NCBI GenBank assembly: GCA_905221605.1
Contig: CAJNDS010000091.1
Span: forward strand, 141,001 to 151,480
DNA length: 10,480 nt
Source of the DNA: Symbiodinium natans
Lineage: Eukaryota; Sar; Dinophyceae; Suessiales; Symbiodiniaceae
Reading direction: 5' to 3'
In this document: positions 1 to 6,885 of the stretch, piece after piece
How the letters are laid out: every line of letters starts with the position of its first letter
Position numbering within the stretch: the first letter of the stretch is position 1
Made by a program: the position numbers and the translations under genes
The notes under the pieces: generated by a model
Seen by the model: only the letters and a program-made list of their open reading frames with translations
Database searches by the model: none
What the model was told of the DNA's origin: nothing

Positions 1-66
1 TCCATAACCCTAAACCCTAAACCCGAAACGCTAAACCCGAAACGCCAAACCCTAAACCCGAAACCT
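1..66. repeat. degenerate CCCTAAA array
   Basis: Units CCCTAAA mixed with CCCGAAA, CGCTAAA and CGCCAAA variants. It reaches the left edge and lies in the intron after the 65-119 exon. Confidence 0.85.
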
Positions 67-119
67 TGCAAGGGCCGCGGCGTGTAATGGAAACCAGCTT
101 TTGCTCGGTCGTTGTATAC
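65..119 (-). CDS. methyltransferase exon after strand 5 (VYNDRAKAGFHY)
   Basis: Acceptor TGGAAAAG, then GTA TAC AAC GAC: VYNDRAKAGFHYTPRPLQ plus one G; donor CAAG|GTTTCGGG, whose GT runs straight into degenerate TTTAGGG-type sequence on the minus strand. Y-N-D after the GG.L strand matches a methyltransferase subgroup with '(A/L)YND'. Later exons must lie beyond position 1. Confidence 0.58.
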
Positions 120-2229
120 CTTTTCCAGGGGTTTTGGCTAAAGGGTCTAGGGTTAAGGGTTTAGGGTTTGTCCTACTTAGAACGCTACTTATAGACCCTA
201 ACCCTACTTATAAGTGCCCATCAGCCTCCAAGTATAGAGCTGAGGGTATTGAGGTCTTTTCTATCTAGGTTCTAGGGCATAGGGTTCCACAGCTCTTCCA
301 GGCATTGGGGCTTAAGGGCTTAGGGTTTAAGGCTGCAAGGTTAAGGGGCTCACGGTTTAAAGGGGTAGGGTTTAGGGCTTCGAGGTTAAGGGCAATTTCC
401 GAGACCTTATTCAAACCCCTTACAAGCCCGCTAAGCCCTAAACCCCACACCCTACACCCTAAACCCCAAACCCTAAACCCTAAACCCTGAAATCGTCCAG
501 TACTTGGCCTGCAAGAAGAGGACGCCCCCCTTGCGCAGGGCTCCAGCGATGGTGCGGAAGCCTCGGGCCATGCCAAGGCAGCGGATGCCCCAGGGTCGGG
601 TTTCGGGCTTTTGGCCGCTGCCTGTGGCCCCAAGCAACCGTTTAGGGATTAGGGTTTAGGGTTTAGGGTTTAGGGTTTAGGGTCGCCCAAACAACCTACC
701 TCTTTTAAGGGGCCGTAGAAGGATTTCATACTGAAGGAACCCTTAAATCTGGTAGGTTTTCCTACTGGGGCTTTGGGTCGTTTCAGGAGTTCAGGGTCGA
801 CCTGTCCACGCTATGGAATGCCTTGAGCAAGTTCAGCTTGTGCAGAGTCAGCATGGAGTTTCTAGGGGCGCAGCAGTCTTAGGCATGCAGGGCTGGGGGT
901 CTACAACTAAGCCTTCTGGGACTTAATGAGACAAGTAGAGGCTTACGGTCCCAAAAGACGGTTTAGGGTTTAGGGCATTTTTTTTTGGGGGGGGGAGCAA
1001 CATCACAAACCCCCAAGGAGGTTTAGGAGTCTGGGTTGAGCTTTCATCATACGCCTTCTGGAGGTCGACCCAAATCCAAAAACCCTAAGGCTTAGTTTGC
1101 CCAAGCTTTAGGGTTTACGGTTTAGGGTTTAGGGTTTAGGGTCCAAACCCTGAAAACCCTAGCACCCTGAACCCCTAGCACCCTAATCCCCTACACCCGA
1201 GCCCAGGGCACCCTTTTGTGGGTCATGGGTGTGGTGGAGGACGCCCCAGCAGATGACCAGATCATAGCCTGCCTGCCATGGGCGAAGGGCGCCGAATGGT
1301 AGGGCTCAGGGTTTTAGGGTTTAGGGTTTAGGGTTTCAGGTTTTAGGGTTTAGGGTTTAGGGTTTAGAATTAGGGTTTAGGGTTTAGGGTTTAGGGTTTA
1401 GGGTTTAGGCTTTGGTGGTTTGGGGCAAGGAACCCCAAACCCCCAAGCCCCAAGCCCCAAACCCCAGACCCCAAACCCTAACCCTGAACGCAAGCCCCCC
1501 CAAAAAACCCTTCTCAAGCACCCCCAAATTCACTAGCGGACGGACGGGAGGAGCAACATCTTGGCCCAAAAATCGTGAAGTCGAGCCGGGTGCCAACTCC
1601 TACTGTTTTGGGTGTAGGGTTTAGTACCGGGTTTAGGGGCCTATATGCCCTGCACATGTAAGGGTTCCACCGTGTCGGGTGTGGGACTGCAAGTATCCTT
1701 CAAATCCTAGCCACACCCAAGACTCTAAACCTCTACAAACCATGGCCTCGTAGCCGGGCAGGCTGGGCAAGTCAAAAAGCGACCTGTCGGAACATACTTT
1801 AGGGTCAAGAGGTTTAGGTTTCAAGGGTCTTCATTTGGGGTGTTAAGGGTTTAGGGCTGAGGAATGCAGGGTGTAGGGTTTAGGTTTGGGTTAGAGTTGC
1901 CATTTCGGGGGTAGTTTCTACTATGTTGATACAAGCATTTTACAGGTTTCGGGGTCACGCTTGCTAAAGTTACTTGGTCCTGAACCCTGGGGTCAGAGGG
2001 CTTTAGGGTTTAGGGTTTCGGCTTCAGGGGTGTTAGCTTTCCGGGTCCCTTAATGAATCTACGGCACGTCAGATGTGTGCTTTAATCCCACTGTGCATGC
2101 GCTGCAAGGATTCAGGAACCTATTCATGATGTTGTCTTATGGGCAACTGGTAGGCACAGCACGATGCACTTTAAAATCTACAGCTCCCAGGGAACCATGG
2201 TGTGTAAAATCTGCCAAACTGACTAAACC

Positions 2230-2303
<74 letters not shown>

Positions 2304-5300
2304 ACCCTAAATGGGCTCTACATCGGGCCCAGAGGCATCTGGTATGTCTGCGGGTTGTACCTCCTGGTGGACTTCCTCGGCGTGGATGCAGGTGTGAATT
2401 GGGCTTTTCAAGCTGGACCATGGAGGCCCAGGAACCCACAAAAGGTTTAGGTTTTAGGGTTTTAGGGTTTTAGGGTTTTAGGGTTTTAGGGTTTTAGGGT
2501 TTTAGGGTTTTAGGGTTTTAGGGTTTTAGGGTTTAGGGTTTAGGGTTTAGGGTTTAGGGTTTAGGGTTTAGGGATAAACAGCTCCTTGCCAAAATATGTC
2601 TTGTGGGTGCTTCCGGCGTGTCCACGTCAATAGGCTCTAGGACACTGGATGACTGGTTCGGGAGTACGGGTGTAAGGTGTTGGCTAGGTGTCCACGGGAG
2701 TTGAACATGTAATCCTTTCCTCCTAATGTTAAACCCCCGCCTAGCCCCCGATATTAAATACCCCGCGCATACTAGCATAGCACTATATAGTGGGAGTATG
2801 TTGATTTTAAGGGGTAGGGGGTGGTTTTATATGACTGGGAGAGGATTACCCCTAAAGTGTTCCCTTAGTATGTTCCTACACGTTTCTTCATGGAAGAACG
2901 GCGATGTTCACTCACCTCTCGCCGGGCCGGGTCGGAGAGGTGAACGCGCAGCGCTTGACATCCTGGTTCAGGGTTTGGATTTGGGGGTTCAGGGTTTAGG
3001 GTCAAAGGAATTTAAGGTTTGGGGTTTAGGGTTTGGGGGTGAGGGGGCCTCTCAAGGCCAGGAACACTTAGAAACCGAAAGCTGCCAGCTCAGCCTGGGC
3101 GCACAGCGTGAGGGGACGCATCCACAGAGGTGACCTCAAGCATGCAGCACCCGAAGCCCAACCCCCTACACCTCTGAACCACCTAATCCACCTAAACTCT
3201 CAACCCCGGGACCCCAACCCAAGCGCCTAGTACCGGGTGTTGAAGGCTGTTCATCGACTTTAACGGCTTAGAGCAGCCCCTACAGCTCTGAAAAGCCAGA
3301 ACCCTAGACCCCTGACCCTCTCGACCTCACTGGAATCTCTTAAATCACCATCCATTGAATCCGAAACCTAAGCTACGAAGATACTACACCACACACCCTA
3401 TACCCCCGAAAACTCTCTATAAGCTCCCTACTCAAGCAACTCTGGCAGCCGGAGGATGGGAGCCCGGGCTGTTGGTCTGCCATCGGCAGTGGTCCAGGGG
3501 TAAGGGTCCTGCCTGTCTCCGGTACCACACCCCGGCCTTGTGGCTGTCCTCCGCCATTTCTGCTGAGGTCTTTGTACTGTCAGTGATCGTCACAGCCCAG
3601 CCAAAAAAACCGCAAACGTTCGGCTAGTGGCCTTCGCACTTCGAATAGCTCACGGCGTCCGAAAAAAACCTTCCGCAAGGTGGACGCTGCAGAAGTTCTC
3701 CCAAACCCGTTCAAGGCTTGTGAGGTCTGCAACCTTTTAGAAACGACCTTCTTGCCACGGCGCTCTTTGGCAAGCCCTGCTTCCCAAACCCTCAAGCCCC
3801 CAAAAGCCCTCAGCTAAACCCTGAACCCCTCCCCCCCCCCCTGAACCGTGAACACCTGAACCCCAAACCCCTGAAATTTGGGCTGTTGCCCCTTATACTA
3901 ACAGTCCTTAATCCGGATGTTAATATAGGGGGGGGGGGGTCTTGTAGTCCCAATTAAGGCCTCTGGGGGAACATCCCAACCTGAACCCCTCAACAAGAGA
4001 GCCCTGAACCTGAACCCCAAATCTCAACCTTAACACACCTGAACTATACCTTCCACTTAGTTGCTGAGTTCATAAGCCCCAAAAAAGCGTACACGTTCAG
4101 TTCTATAGGGGATTATCGTATCCCAAAAAGTGCATAAGGTGCACTCATTCAGCTACTAAGAGAATGTCTCTGTAGCGCGTGGGAACCCTAAACCCTAAAC
4201 CCTAAACCCTAAACCCTAAACCCTAAACCCTAAACCCTAAACCCTAAACCCTAAACCCCAAACCCCAAACCCCAAACCCTGCCAGATGTGCGAGCGGCCC
4301 GTGCACCGATTCGGAGCAGCATCGCCGTCCAACGGCCAAAGCCTGGCTAAGGGTGAAACTTGGGATGTTCCCCCCCCCCCCCCCTGTTTTGTAAGAGTCC
4401 GAAACCCTAAACCCTAAACCCTAAACCCTGAACCCTGAACCCTTGATAGGGATTGTAGTACCACCTATTATCATACCTATTAGGGGCTGCTGGTATAAGG
4501 GGGAACATCCCAAGGTGCAAGTTGTTTGGTTGGGGTGTAGGGCTAAGAGGATTTCGGGTTTCGGGGTTTAGTGCTTGGAGCGTGCAGGGTTTAGGGGGTA
4601 GGGCTTGGCTGGCTTAGGATCAGGGATTGGGGTGGAGTTATAGGGCTTTGGTTTGGGGCCCAGTTTGCCTGAAGCCAACAAAACCCTAAACTCTGATCCC
4701 TTGGGGCGCGTGAAGCCAACGGGTGGTGTTCCTAGCCCAGGAGTACCATCGGCGACTTGTGTTTCATGCTTGGGTTCCTAAGCCCCAAATCCTAGCTGAC
4801 TATCTCTTGATAGGGAATGAGGGAGTTTCTTAGAGGAGTTACATGGTACGTTTGCATGGGCCTTGAAATGGGGAACCCCTGATATACCCCCTGTGCCCAT
4901 ACTTCAGGACCCTTTCAAGAAGGTAAGGGACAGAGACCATGTAACGACCCTTAGAGAGTTAGGTACCCTAAACCCTAAACCCTCAAGCCCCCAGTAACTT
5001 GAAATCATTAAGAACAAACCCAAAAGAAGAACTCCTCGAAACTTTCCTCGAGACATTCCCCAAAACTTTCCTCGAAACTTTCCCCGGACCTGAACCCTTA
5101 CTAATTTCAATAAACCCTAAACCCTAAACCCTAAACCCTAAACCCGAAACCCTAAACCCTAAACCCTAAACCCTAAACCCTAAACCCTAAACCCTAAACC
5201 CTATGCAGGGCTTGCATCGGGCACCTAATTCCCGAAACTCCCTGCTCAAACCCGCAAGCTTGCAATGAAGGAAGAGAGCAACGGGTAAAGTCATGCCCTA

Positions 5301-6090
5301 AACCCTAAATCCTAAACCCTAAACCCTAAACCCTAAACATCAAAGCCCCTTACGTGAGGAGGGACCTGCAGGCGAAACCAAATAGACTCTGAAATCAACC
5401 CGAACCCTAAACCCTTAAACCCTAAACCCTTAAACCCTAGACCCTAAACCCTAAACCCTAGACCCTAAACCCTAAACCCTAAACCCTAAACCTAAACCCT
5501 AAACCCTAAACCCTTAAACCCTAGACCGTCGGCTTCCCACCCTCGCAGCCCCGACCCGGCCACAGCCCACGTCGAGCGCGTCGGCCCCAACGAAGCGCGA
5601 GACGTCCAAGGTGACCTGAGTTTAGGGTTTAAGGTTAAGGGTTTAGGGTTTTGTGAGGTTTGCGGTTTCGGGTTTGGGGTCTGGGGTTTAGGGTTTGGGG
5701 TTTAGGGCTAGGGTTTGGGGTTTAGGGCGTGGGTTTAAGGGTTGTGGGTTTGGGGCCTGTGGTTTAAGGGCTGCGGTTTGGGGTTTATATCGTGTGCGGT
5801 TTGGGGTTTAAGAGTTTGGGGTTTTATAGGGTTTGGAGTGTAGGGGTTTGGGGTTTAGAGGTTTCTTAGAACCTATGTTCAGTGTTTGGGATGCAGCTGG
5901 AAACTCTACTTAGGGTACAGGGCTTGGGGTTGTGGGTTTGGAGCTTCGGGTTTTGGGGAGTAGGGTGAGGTCCAGCAGGCCCAAATATACACTATCAAGG
6001 TATGTGCACCCTGAAAGGGCTGTATTTAGTCAATAAGGCTTATCTACTTTTCGATGCATACGCCGTGCCATCGGGCAGCGTGATCAGGTG
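65..6090 (-). CDS. class I SAM methyltransferase, spliced exons (partial)
   Basis: Overall record, read right to left: 6062-6090, 5556-5615, 5226-5258, 3734-3776, 3531-3576, 2916-2962, 1741-1783, 1212-1272, 509-561, 65-119. The spliced order follows a Rossmann-fold methyltransferase: motif I (LDVGCG), a helix/strand region, D/E-rich helix (SAEMAEDSHKAG), the SLFDLP segment, strand 4 with YDLVICWGVLHHT, the helix FRTIAGALRKGG, and strand 5 VLFLQVYND. Relatives with WGVLHHT...GG.L....YND transfer a methyl group from S-adenosylmethionine; the substrate is unknown here. If joined to the upstream PPR part, an RNA substrate would be likely. All junctions are phase-compatible, but the three exons between 3531 and 5258 are weak, and the acidic residue ending strand 2 is not clearly seen. 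The C-terminus continues past the left edge. Confidence 0.7.
120..508. repeat. intron with degenerate TTTAGGG and CCCTAAA arrays
   Basis: Intron between exons 509-561 and 65-119. TTTAGGG-like sequence at 131-170 and 269-400, then CCCTAAA-like sequence at about 413-490. CTACTTA occurs three times (173-179, 185-191, 204-210). No exon recognised. Confidence 0.75.
509..561 (-). CDS. methyltransferase strand 5 exon (FRTIAGALRKGGVLFLQ)
   Basis: Acceptor GCCCGAG, then GC TTC CGC: (G)FRTIAGALRKGGVLFLQ. 'aL.pGG.L.l' is the conserved helix-turn into strand 5. No GT fits well; CAG|GCCAAG, a GC donor, is phase 0 and joins to VYNDRA at 119, giving GGVLFLQ-VYND, the usual GG.L...YN(D) arrangement. The frame also continues open as AKYWTISG into the array, so the donor could be later. 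Confidence 0.74.
562..1211. repeat. intron with TTTAGGG arrays
   Basis: Arrays at 641-683 (nearly perfect), 961-976 and 1104-1142, followed by opposite-strand CCCTAAA-like sequence to about 1200. A T9-G9 tract lies at 978-995. The unique part, 684-960, shows no supported gene. Confidence 0.75.
1212..1272 (-). CDS. methyltransferase strand 4 exon (YDLVICWGVLHHTHDP)
   Basis: AGYDLVICWGVLHHTHDPQK, the most diagnostic exon: class I methyltransferases of the Methyltransf_11/25 type have FDLV...GVLHHT.DP here. The acceptor CATGGCAG (a second CAG follows four bases later) gives phase 0. The donor AAGG|GTGCCC leaves one G, which completes Gly with the next exon, so that HTHDPQK-G-FRTIAGALRKGG aligns with family members without a gap. 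Codons end mainly in G/C. It sits between a CCCTAAA-like array (1143-1200) and a TTTAGGG array (1311-1412). Confidence 0.78.
1273..1740. repeat. intron with facing TTTAGGG and CCCCAAA-type arrays
   Basis: TTTAGGG array with slips at 1311-1412, then CCCCAAA/CCCTAAA/CCCCAAG variants in the other orientation at 1428-1530. The rest is unique, without a supported exon. Confidence 0.75.
1741..1783 (-). CDS. methyltransferase exon (SLFDLPSLPGYEAM)
   Basis: Acceptor TTCCGACAG, then G + TCG CTT TTT GAC: SLFDLPSLPGYEAM, with donor ATG|GTTTGT in phase 0. It corresponds to the 'D.FDLP.L...' stretch that precedes strand 4 in this enzyme class, and splices to AGYDLVICWGV. The flanking intron sequence is telomere-like repeat on the high-coordinate side. 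Confidence 0.62.
1784..2230. repeat. intron, decayed TTTAGGG plus unique sequence
   Basis: Degenerate TTTAGGG at 1798-1890 and 1998-2030. 1891-1997 and 2040-2220 are unique, with short frames only; no supported gene. Confidence 0.65.
2231..2307. repeat. (TCAACCC)11 variant telomere-like array
   Basis: Eleven perfect copies of TCAACCC, preceded by TAAACCC and followed by TAAA. The TAA to TCA change removes the stop that normal CCCTAAA carries every 21 bases, so an artificial STLNPQP-repeat frame appears across it. Confidence 0.95.
2308..2440. other. unique, exon-like segment open on both strands
   Basis: GC-rich non-repeat island between the (TCAACCC) and (TTTTAGGG) arrays. The plus strand reads a hydrophobic GPRGIWYVCGLYLLVDFLG with G/C-ending codons, followed by GCAG|GTGTGA. 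The minus strand reads HTCIHAEEVHQEV. In the present model it lies within the 1784-2915 intron, and neither protein is recognised. Confidence 0.25.
2452..2573. repeat. (TTTTAGGG)10 joined to (TTTAGGG)6
   Basis: Ten perfect 8-base units (2452-2531, the Chlamydomonas-type telomere repeat) switch at 2532 without a break to six perfect 7-base units (2532-2573, the plant/alveolate-type repeat). Confidence 0.97.
2714..2844. repeat. long imperfect palindrome with TATA centre
   Basis: Centre CACTATATAGTG (2781-2792) is a perfect 12-base palindrome, flanked by CATACT (2769-2774) and AGTATG (2795-2800). Farther out, C-rich left sequence (TAAACCCCCGCCTAGCCCCC) can pair imperfectly with G-rich right sequence (GGGGTAGGGGGTGGTTTTA). 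Likely a decayed fold-back element or hairpin; no duplicated flanks seen. Confidence 0.5.
2906..2945. other. hairpin over an exon end and its splice donor
   Basis: GTTCA + CCTCTC (2906-2910 and 2915-2920, with a 4-base bulge) pairs with GAGAGGTGAAC (2935-2945), an 11-base-pair stem around a GC-rich loop. The minus-strand donor GAGAG|GTGAGT lies in one arm. Confidence 0.5.
2916..2962 (-). CDS. methyltransferase exon (DVKRCAFTSPTRPGE)
   Basis: Bounded by ACCAG and a perfect consensus donor GAGAG|GTGAGT, the best donor in the window. It reads DVKRCAFTSPTRPGE plus AG, with phase 0 in and phase 2 out, fitting both neighbours: HKAG-DVKRCAF and PGE-R-SLFDLP. The residues are not diagnostic by themselves. 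The exon end and the donor lie inside a hairpin (2906-2945). Confidence 0.52.
2963..3530. repeat. intron with decayed arrays of both orientations
   Basis: Degenerate TTTAGGG/TTTGGGG at about 2966-3045, then very diverged CCCTAAA-like sequence at 3145-3240 and 3296-3440. No exon supported between them. Confidence 0.6.
3483..3524 (+). pseudogene. possible tRNA-Asp-like 5' half
   Basis: TGGTCCAGGGG at 3490-3500 fits the Pol III A-box consensus, and GGTAAG...GCCTGTC with CTGTCTC in the anticodon-loop position resembles tRNA-Asp(GTC). The anticodon stem does not close, and no B-box/T-arm follows, so at best this is a decayed fragment or SINE head; chance is quite possible. Confidence 0.2.
3531..3576 (-). 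CDS. methyltransferase exon (TKTSAEMAEDSHKAG)
   Basis: Acceptor GATCACTGACAG, downstream of a run of seven T on the minus strand, then (xx)T ACA AAG: TKTSAEMAEDSHKAG with donor GGG|GTGTGG in phase 0. SAEMAEDSHKAG resembles the helix after strand 2 (S..M.E.A...G). The reading frame stays open upstream as AVTITDS, which looks like strand 2 ending in an acidic residue; a longer exon is possible, but it has no AG at the right place. Confidence 0.5.
3655..3687. other. bulged hairpin
   Basis: GCGTCC (3655-3660) pairs with GGACGC (3682-3687), and ACCTT (3668-3672) with AAGGT (3677-3681), around a CCGC loop, with a 7-base A-rich bulge on one side. It lies in the proposed intron 3577-3733. Function unknown. 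Confidence 0.45.
3734..3776 (-). CDS. candidate exon (GLAKERRGKKVVSK)
   Basis: Between acceptor GGGAAGCAG and donor AAAAG|GTTGCAG. It reads (G)LAKERRGKKVVSK with phase 1 in and phase 2 out, matching its neighbours. The basic helix followed by KKVVS could be the end of helix A and strand 2, but the expected acidic residue after the strand is not found, so this remains tentative. Confidence 0.35.
3777..4055. repeat. CCCTAAA-like arrays and homopolymer runs
   Basis: Decayed CCCTGAA/CCCCAAA units at 3781-3875 and 3975-4045, a C11 run at 3831-3841 and a G12 run at 3928-3939. Confidence 0.7.
3889..3939. repeat. small fold-back followed by G12 run
   Basis: CCCCTTATACTAAC (3889-3902) pairs with GTTAATATAGGGG (3919-3931), with ATCCGGAT between. 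The right arm runs into twelve G (3928-3939). The TATAGGGG edge resembles the fold-back family above. Confidence 0.45.
4056..4160. mobile_element. MITE-like fold-back element
   Basis: Terminal inverted repeats CTTAGTTGCTGAGT (4056-4069) and ATTCAGCTACTAAG (4147-4160) match at 12 of 14. The termini CTTAG...CTAAG equal those of the 7315-7536 element, and the interior TATAGGGGATTATCGTATCC at 4104-4123 matches TATAGGGGATTGTCGTACCC at 7480-7499 (18 of 20). No target-site duplication is visible. Confidence 0.52.
4186..4280. repeat. (CCCTAAA)10 then (CCCCAAA)3
   Basis: Ten perfect CCCTAAA units (4186-4255) followed by three CCCCAAA units (4256-4276). It shows local spread of a variant unit. Confidence 0.95.
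4281..4665. repeat. unique island, C15 run and arrays
   Basis: GC-rich unique island at 4281-4358 (a minus frame reads GRWTAMLLRIGARA, a possible but unplaced exon), C15 at 4370-4384, CCCTAAA/CCCTGAA at 4403-4444, and degenerate G-rich repeats at 4525-4665. Confidence 0.6.
4666..5038. other. mostly unique intron sequence
   Basis: Apart from a short CCCTAAA stretch at 4963-4990, no repeat, RNA gene or exon could be supported here. Confidence 0.5.
5039..5086. repeat. 12-base tandem repeat, four units
   Basis: Units AAACTTTCCTCG, AGACATTCCCCA, AAACTTTCCTCG, AAACTTTCCCCG. On the minus strand it gives a period-4 'KFRG' frame without coding support. Confidence 0.9.
5111..5203. repeat. CCCTAAA array
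   Basis: About thirteen units, perfect except for one CCCGAAA. Confidence 0.95.
5226..5258 (-). CDS. candidate exon, helix after motif I (LAGLSREFREL)
   Basis: Follows a strong pyrimidine tract and AG (CTCTCTTCCTTC then ATTGCAAG). It reads LAGLSREFREL plus one G, then TTAG|GTGCCC as donor. The phase fits both neighbours, and the sequence resembles the helix after the SAM loop (G.LS..L..LG). It is only about 33 bases. A competing candidate reading GRWTAMLLRIGARA lies at about 4285-4350. Confidence 0.42.
5294..5527. repeat. CCCTAAA arrays with slipped units
   Basis: Arrays at 5294-5338 and 5400-5527, with CCCTTAAA, CCCTAGA and CCTAAA variants. They border the methyltransferase motif I exon. 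Confidence 0.92.
5556..5615 (-). CDS. methyltransferase motif I exon (LDVGCGR)
   Basis: Acceptor CTCAG, then GTC ACC TTG: VTLDVSRFVGADALDVGCGR. ALDVGCG is the glycine-rich SAM-binding loop after strand 1 of class I methyltransferases. The donor CGG|GTCGGG (phase 0) is preferred; AGG|GTGGGA 27 bases later is a stronger splice signal but would lengthen the loop. The 60 bases are GC-rich with mostly G/C third positions, in sharp contrast to the CCCTAAA arrays that begin at 5527 on one side and the TTTAGGG-like arrays from 5619 on the other. Confidence 0.72.
5619..5965. repeat. degenerate TTTAGGG/TTTGGGG array
   Basis: Long, old G-rich array in the orientation opposite to 5400-5527, with the motif I exon in the gap between the two. 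Confidence 0.8.
6062..6090 (-). CDS. candidate exon before motif I (PDHAARWHG)
   Basis: Acceptor CTATAG and donor GGC|GTATGC bound 29 bases. In the frame that splices in phase 0 to the motif I exon, it reads PDHAARWHG, giving PDHAARWHG-VTLDVSRFVG ahead of ADALDVGCG. A 'RW..v' stretch shortly before motif I is usual in methyltransferases. Another frame (HLITLPDGTA) is also open, so the frame is a choice based on phase only. Confidence 0.4.
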
Positions 6091-6107
6091 CTATAGGTTT
6101 AGGGGTG

Positions 6108-6495
6108 GAACCCCTCAACCCTAAACCCAAAAGCCCTGAAGCCCTAAAGCTCAAGAGGGCAACCCGCAAGGTTTAGGGTTTTAGGGCTTTAGGGTTCTTC
6201 GGGATTTTAGGGTCTTAGGCTTTTAGGGCTTTAGGCTTTTAGAGCCTTACGGGTTTAGGGTTTTAGGGTTTTAGGCTTTTAGGGTTTTAGGCTTTTACGG
6301 TTTTAGAGCCTTACGGGTTTAGAGCTTTAGGGTTTTAGGGTGCATGGCGTTAGGGTTTTTGAGGGCTTAGGGGCTTGAAGTGGTCCAGGGCCTGGGCTGC
6401 AGCCCAACGCGCGCACCCTGAACCCTGAACCCTAAATCCTAAACCCTAAACTCTAAACCCTAAACCCTAAACTCTAAACCCTAAACCCCCTTGAC
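6108..6495. repeat. TTTTAGGG-type array with 64-base higher-order repeat
   Basis: TTTTAGGG/TTTTAGGC-type units at 6172-6375, flanked by CCCTAAA-type at 6108-6150 and 6414-6495. A 22-base block (TTTTAGAGCC then TTACGGGTTTAG) recurs exactly at 6237-6258 and 6301-6322, an offset of 64 bases, i.e. eight 8-base units. Confidence 0.85.
6372..6416 (-). other. exon-like GC-rich segment (CARWAAAQALDHF)
   Basis: After CAG the minus strand reads CARWAAAQALDHFKP, with GC-rich third positions and a PPR-like W..A..L spacing. No GT donor is present at the end. It may be an exon joining the PPR and methyltransferase parts, or chance. Confidence 0.25.
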
Positions 6496-6885
6496 CCTAG
6501 ACCCTTTTCTCAAAAAGCCAGCGCCACAAGGAGACTTAGTGAGGTTTAGGGGGTTCAGGTTGAGGGCTTTGGGCAAGGTTGGGGTTCTTTGTATGATGGG
6601 TCCCATTTTGGCACCCTGAAGCATGCTGAATAAGGAAAACTGAAGGCAAACACACACAAGTCGAACCCCCCATGTGCCGTCGTTTCAGGGCAGCCAGTTA
6701 AAGGCTTCCGGGTAAACCGTAAACCCTAAAGCCTAACGCCTAAACGCTACGCCCTCGGGTTGAGTTTGATGCATTTGAAGGATTTGTAAAACCCTAAACC
6801 CTAAACCCTAAACACCCAAACCCTAAACCCTAAACCCTAAACCCTAAGCCCTAAGCCCTGAGCCCTAAGCCCTAAACCCTAACTC
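6496..6885. repeat. unique stretch plus CCCTAAA array
   Basis: TTTAGGG-like at 6541-6585, CCCTAAA-like at 6714-6755, and a good array with CCCTAAG variants at 6788-6884. The unique 6590-6712 part has exon-like minus frames (for example LAALKRRHMGG), none placed with confidence. Confidence 0.6.

Noticed and set aside
265-633. 122-codon minus-strand frame with GLGFRVWGLG and LNPKPLN tracts
   Set aside because: Most of it is translated degenerate telomere repeat; across 509-561 it is in the wrong frame for the methyltransferase exon.
1405-1624. Plus and minus frames rich in PKPQAPNP and GLGFGAWG
   Set aside because: Translations of TTTAGGG/CCCCAAA variants, mirror images of each other.
2075-2473. 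132-codon plus-strand frame with STLNPQP repeats
   Set aside because: Produced by (TCAACCC)11; the ends are unrelated unique and TTTTAGGG sequence.
2578-2640. Plus-strand AKICLVGASGV, like the start of a small GTPase P-loop
   Set aside because: The G-K-S/T residues are absent, and no other GTPase motif or matching exon was found.
2726-3133. 135-codon plus-strand frame
   Set aside because: Crosses a palindrome, the antisense of exon 2916-2962 and degenerate TTTAGGG; no coherent protein.
3355-3627. 90-codon plus-strand frame
   Set aside because: No recognisable domain; it overlaps a better-supported minus-strand methyltransferase exon and starts in diverged repeat.
4904-5110. 68-codon minus-strand frame with KFRGKF repeats
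   Set aside because: Due to the 12-base tandem repeat at 5039-5086; no other support.
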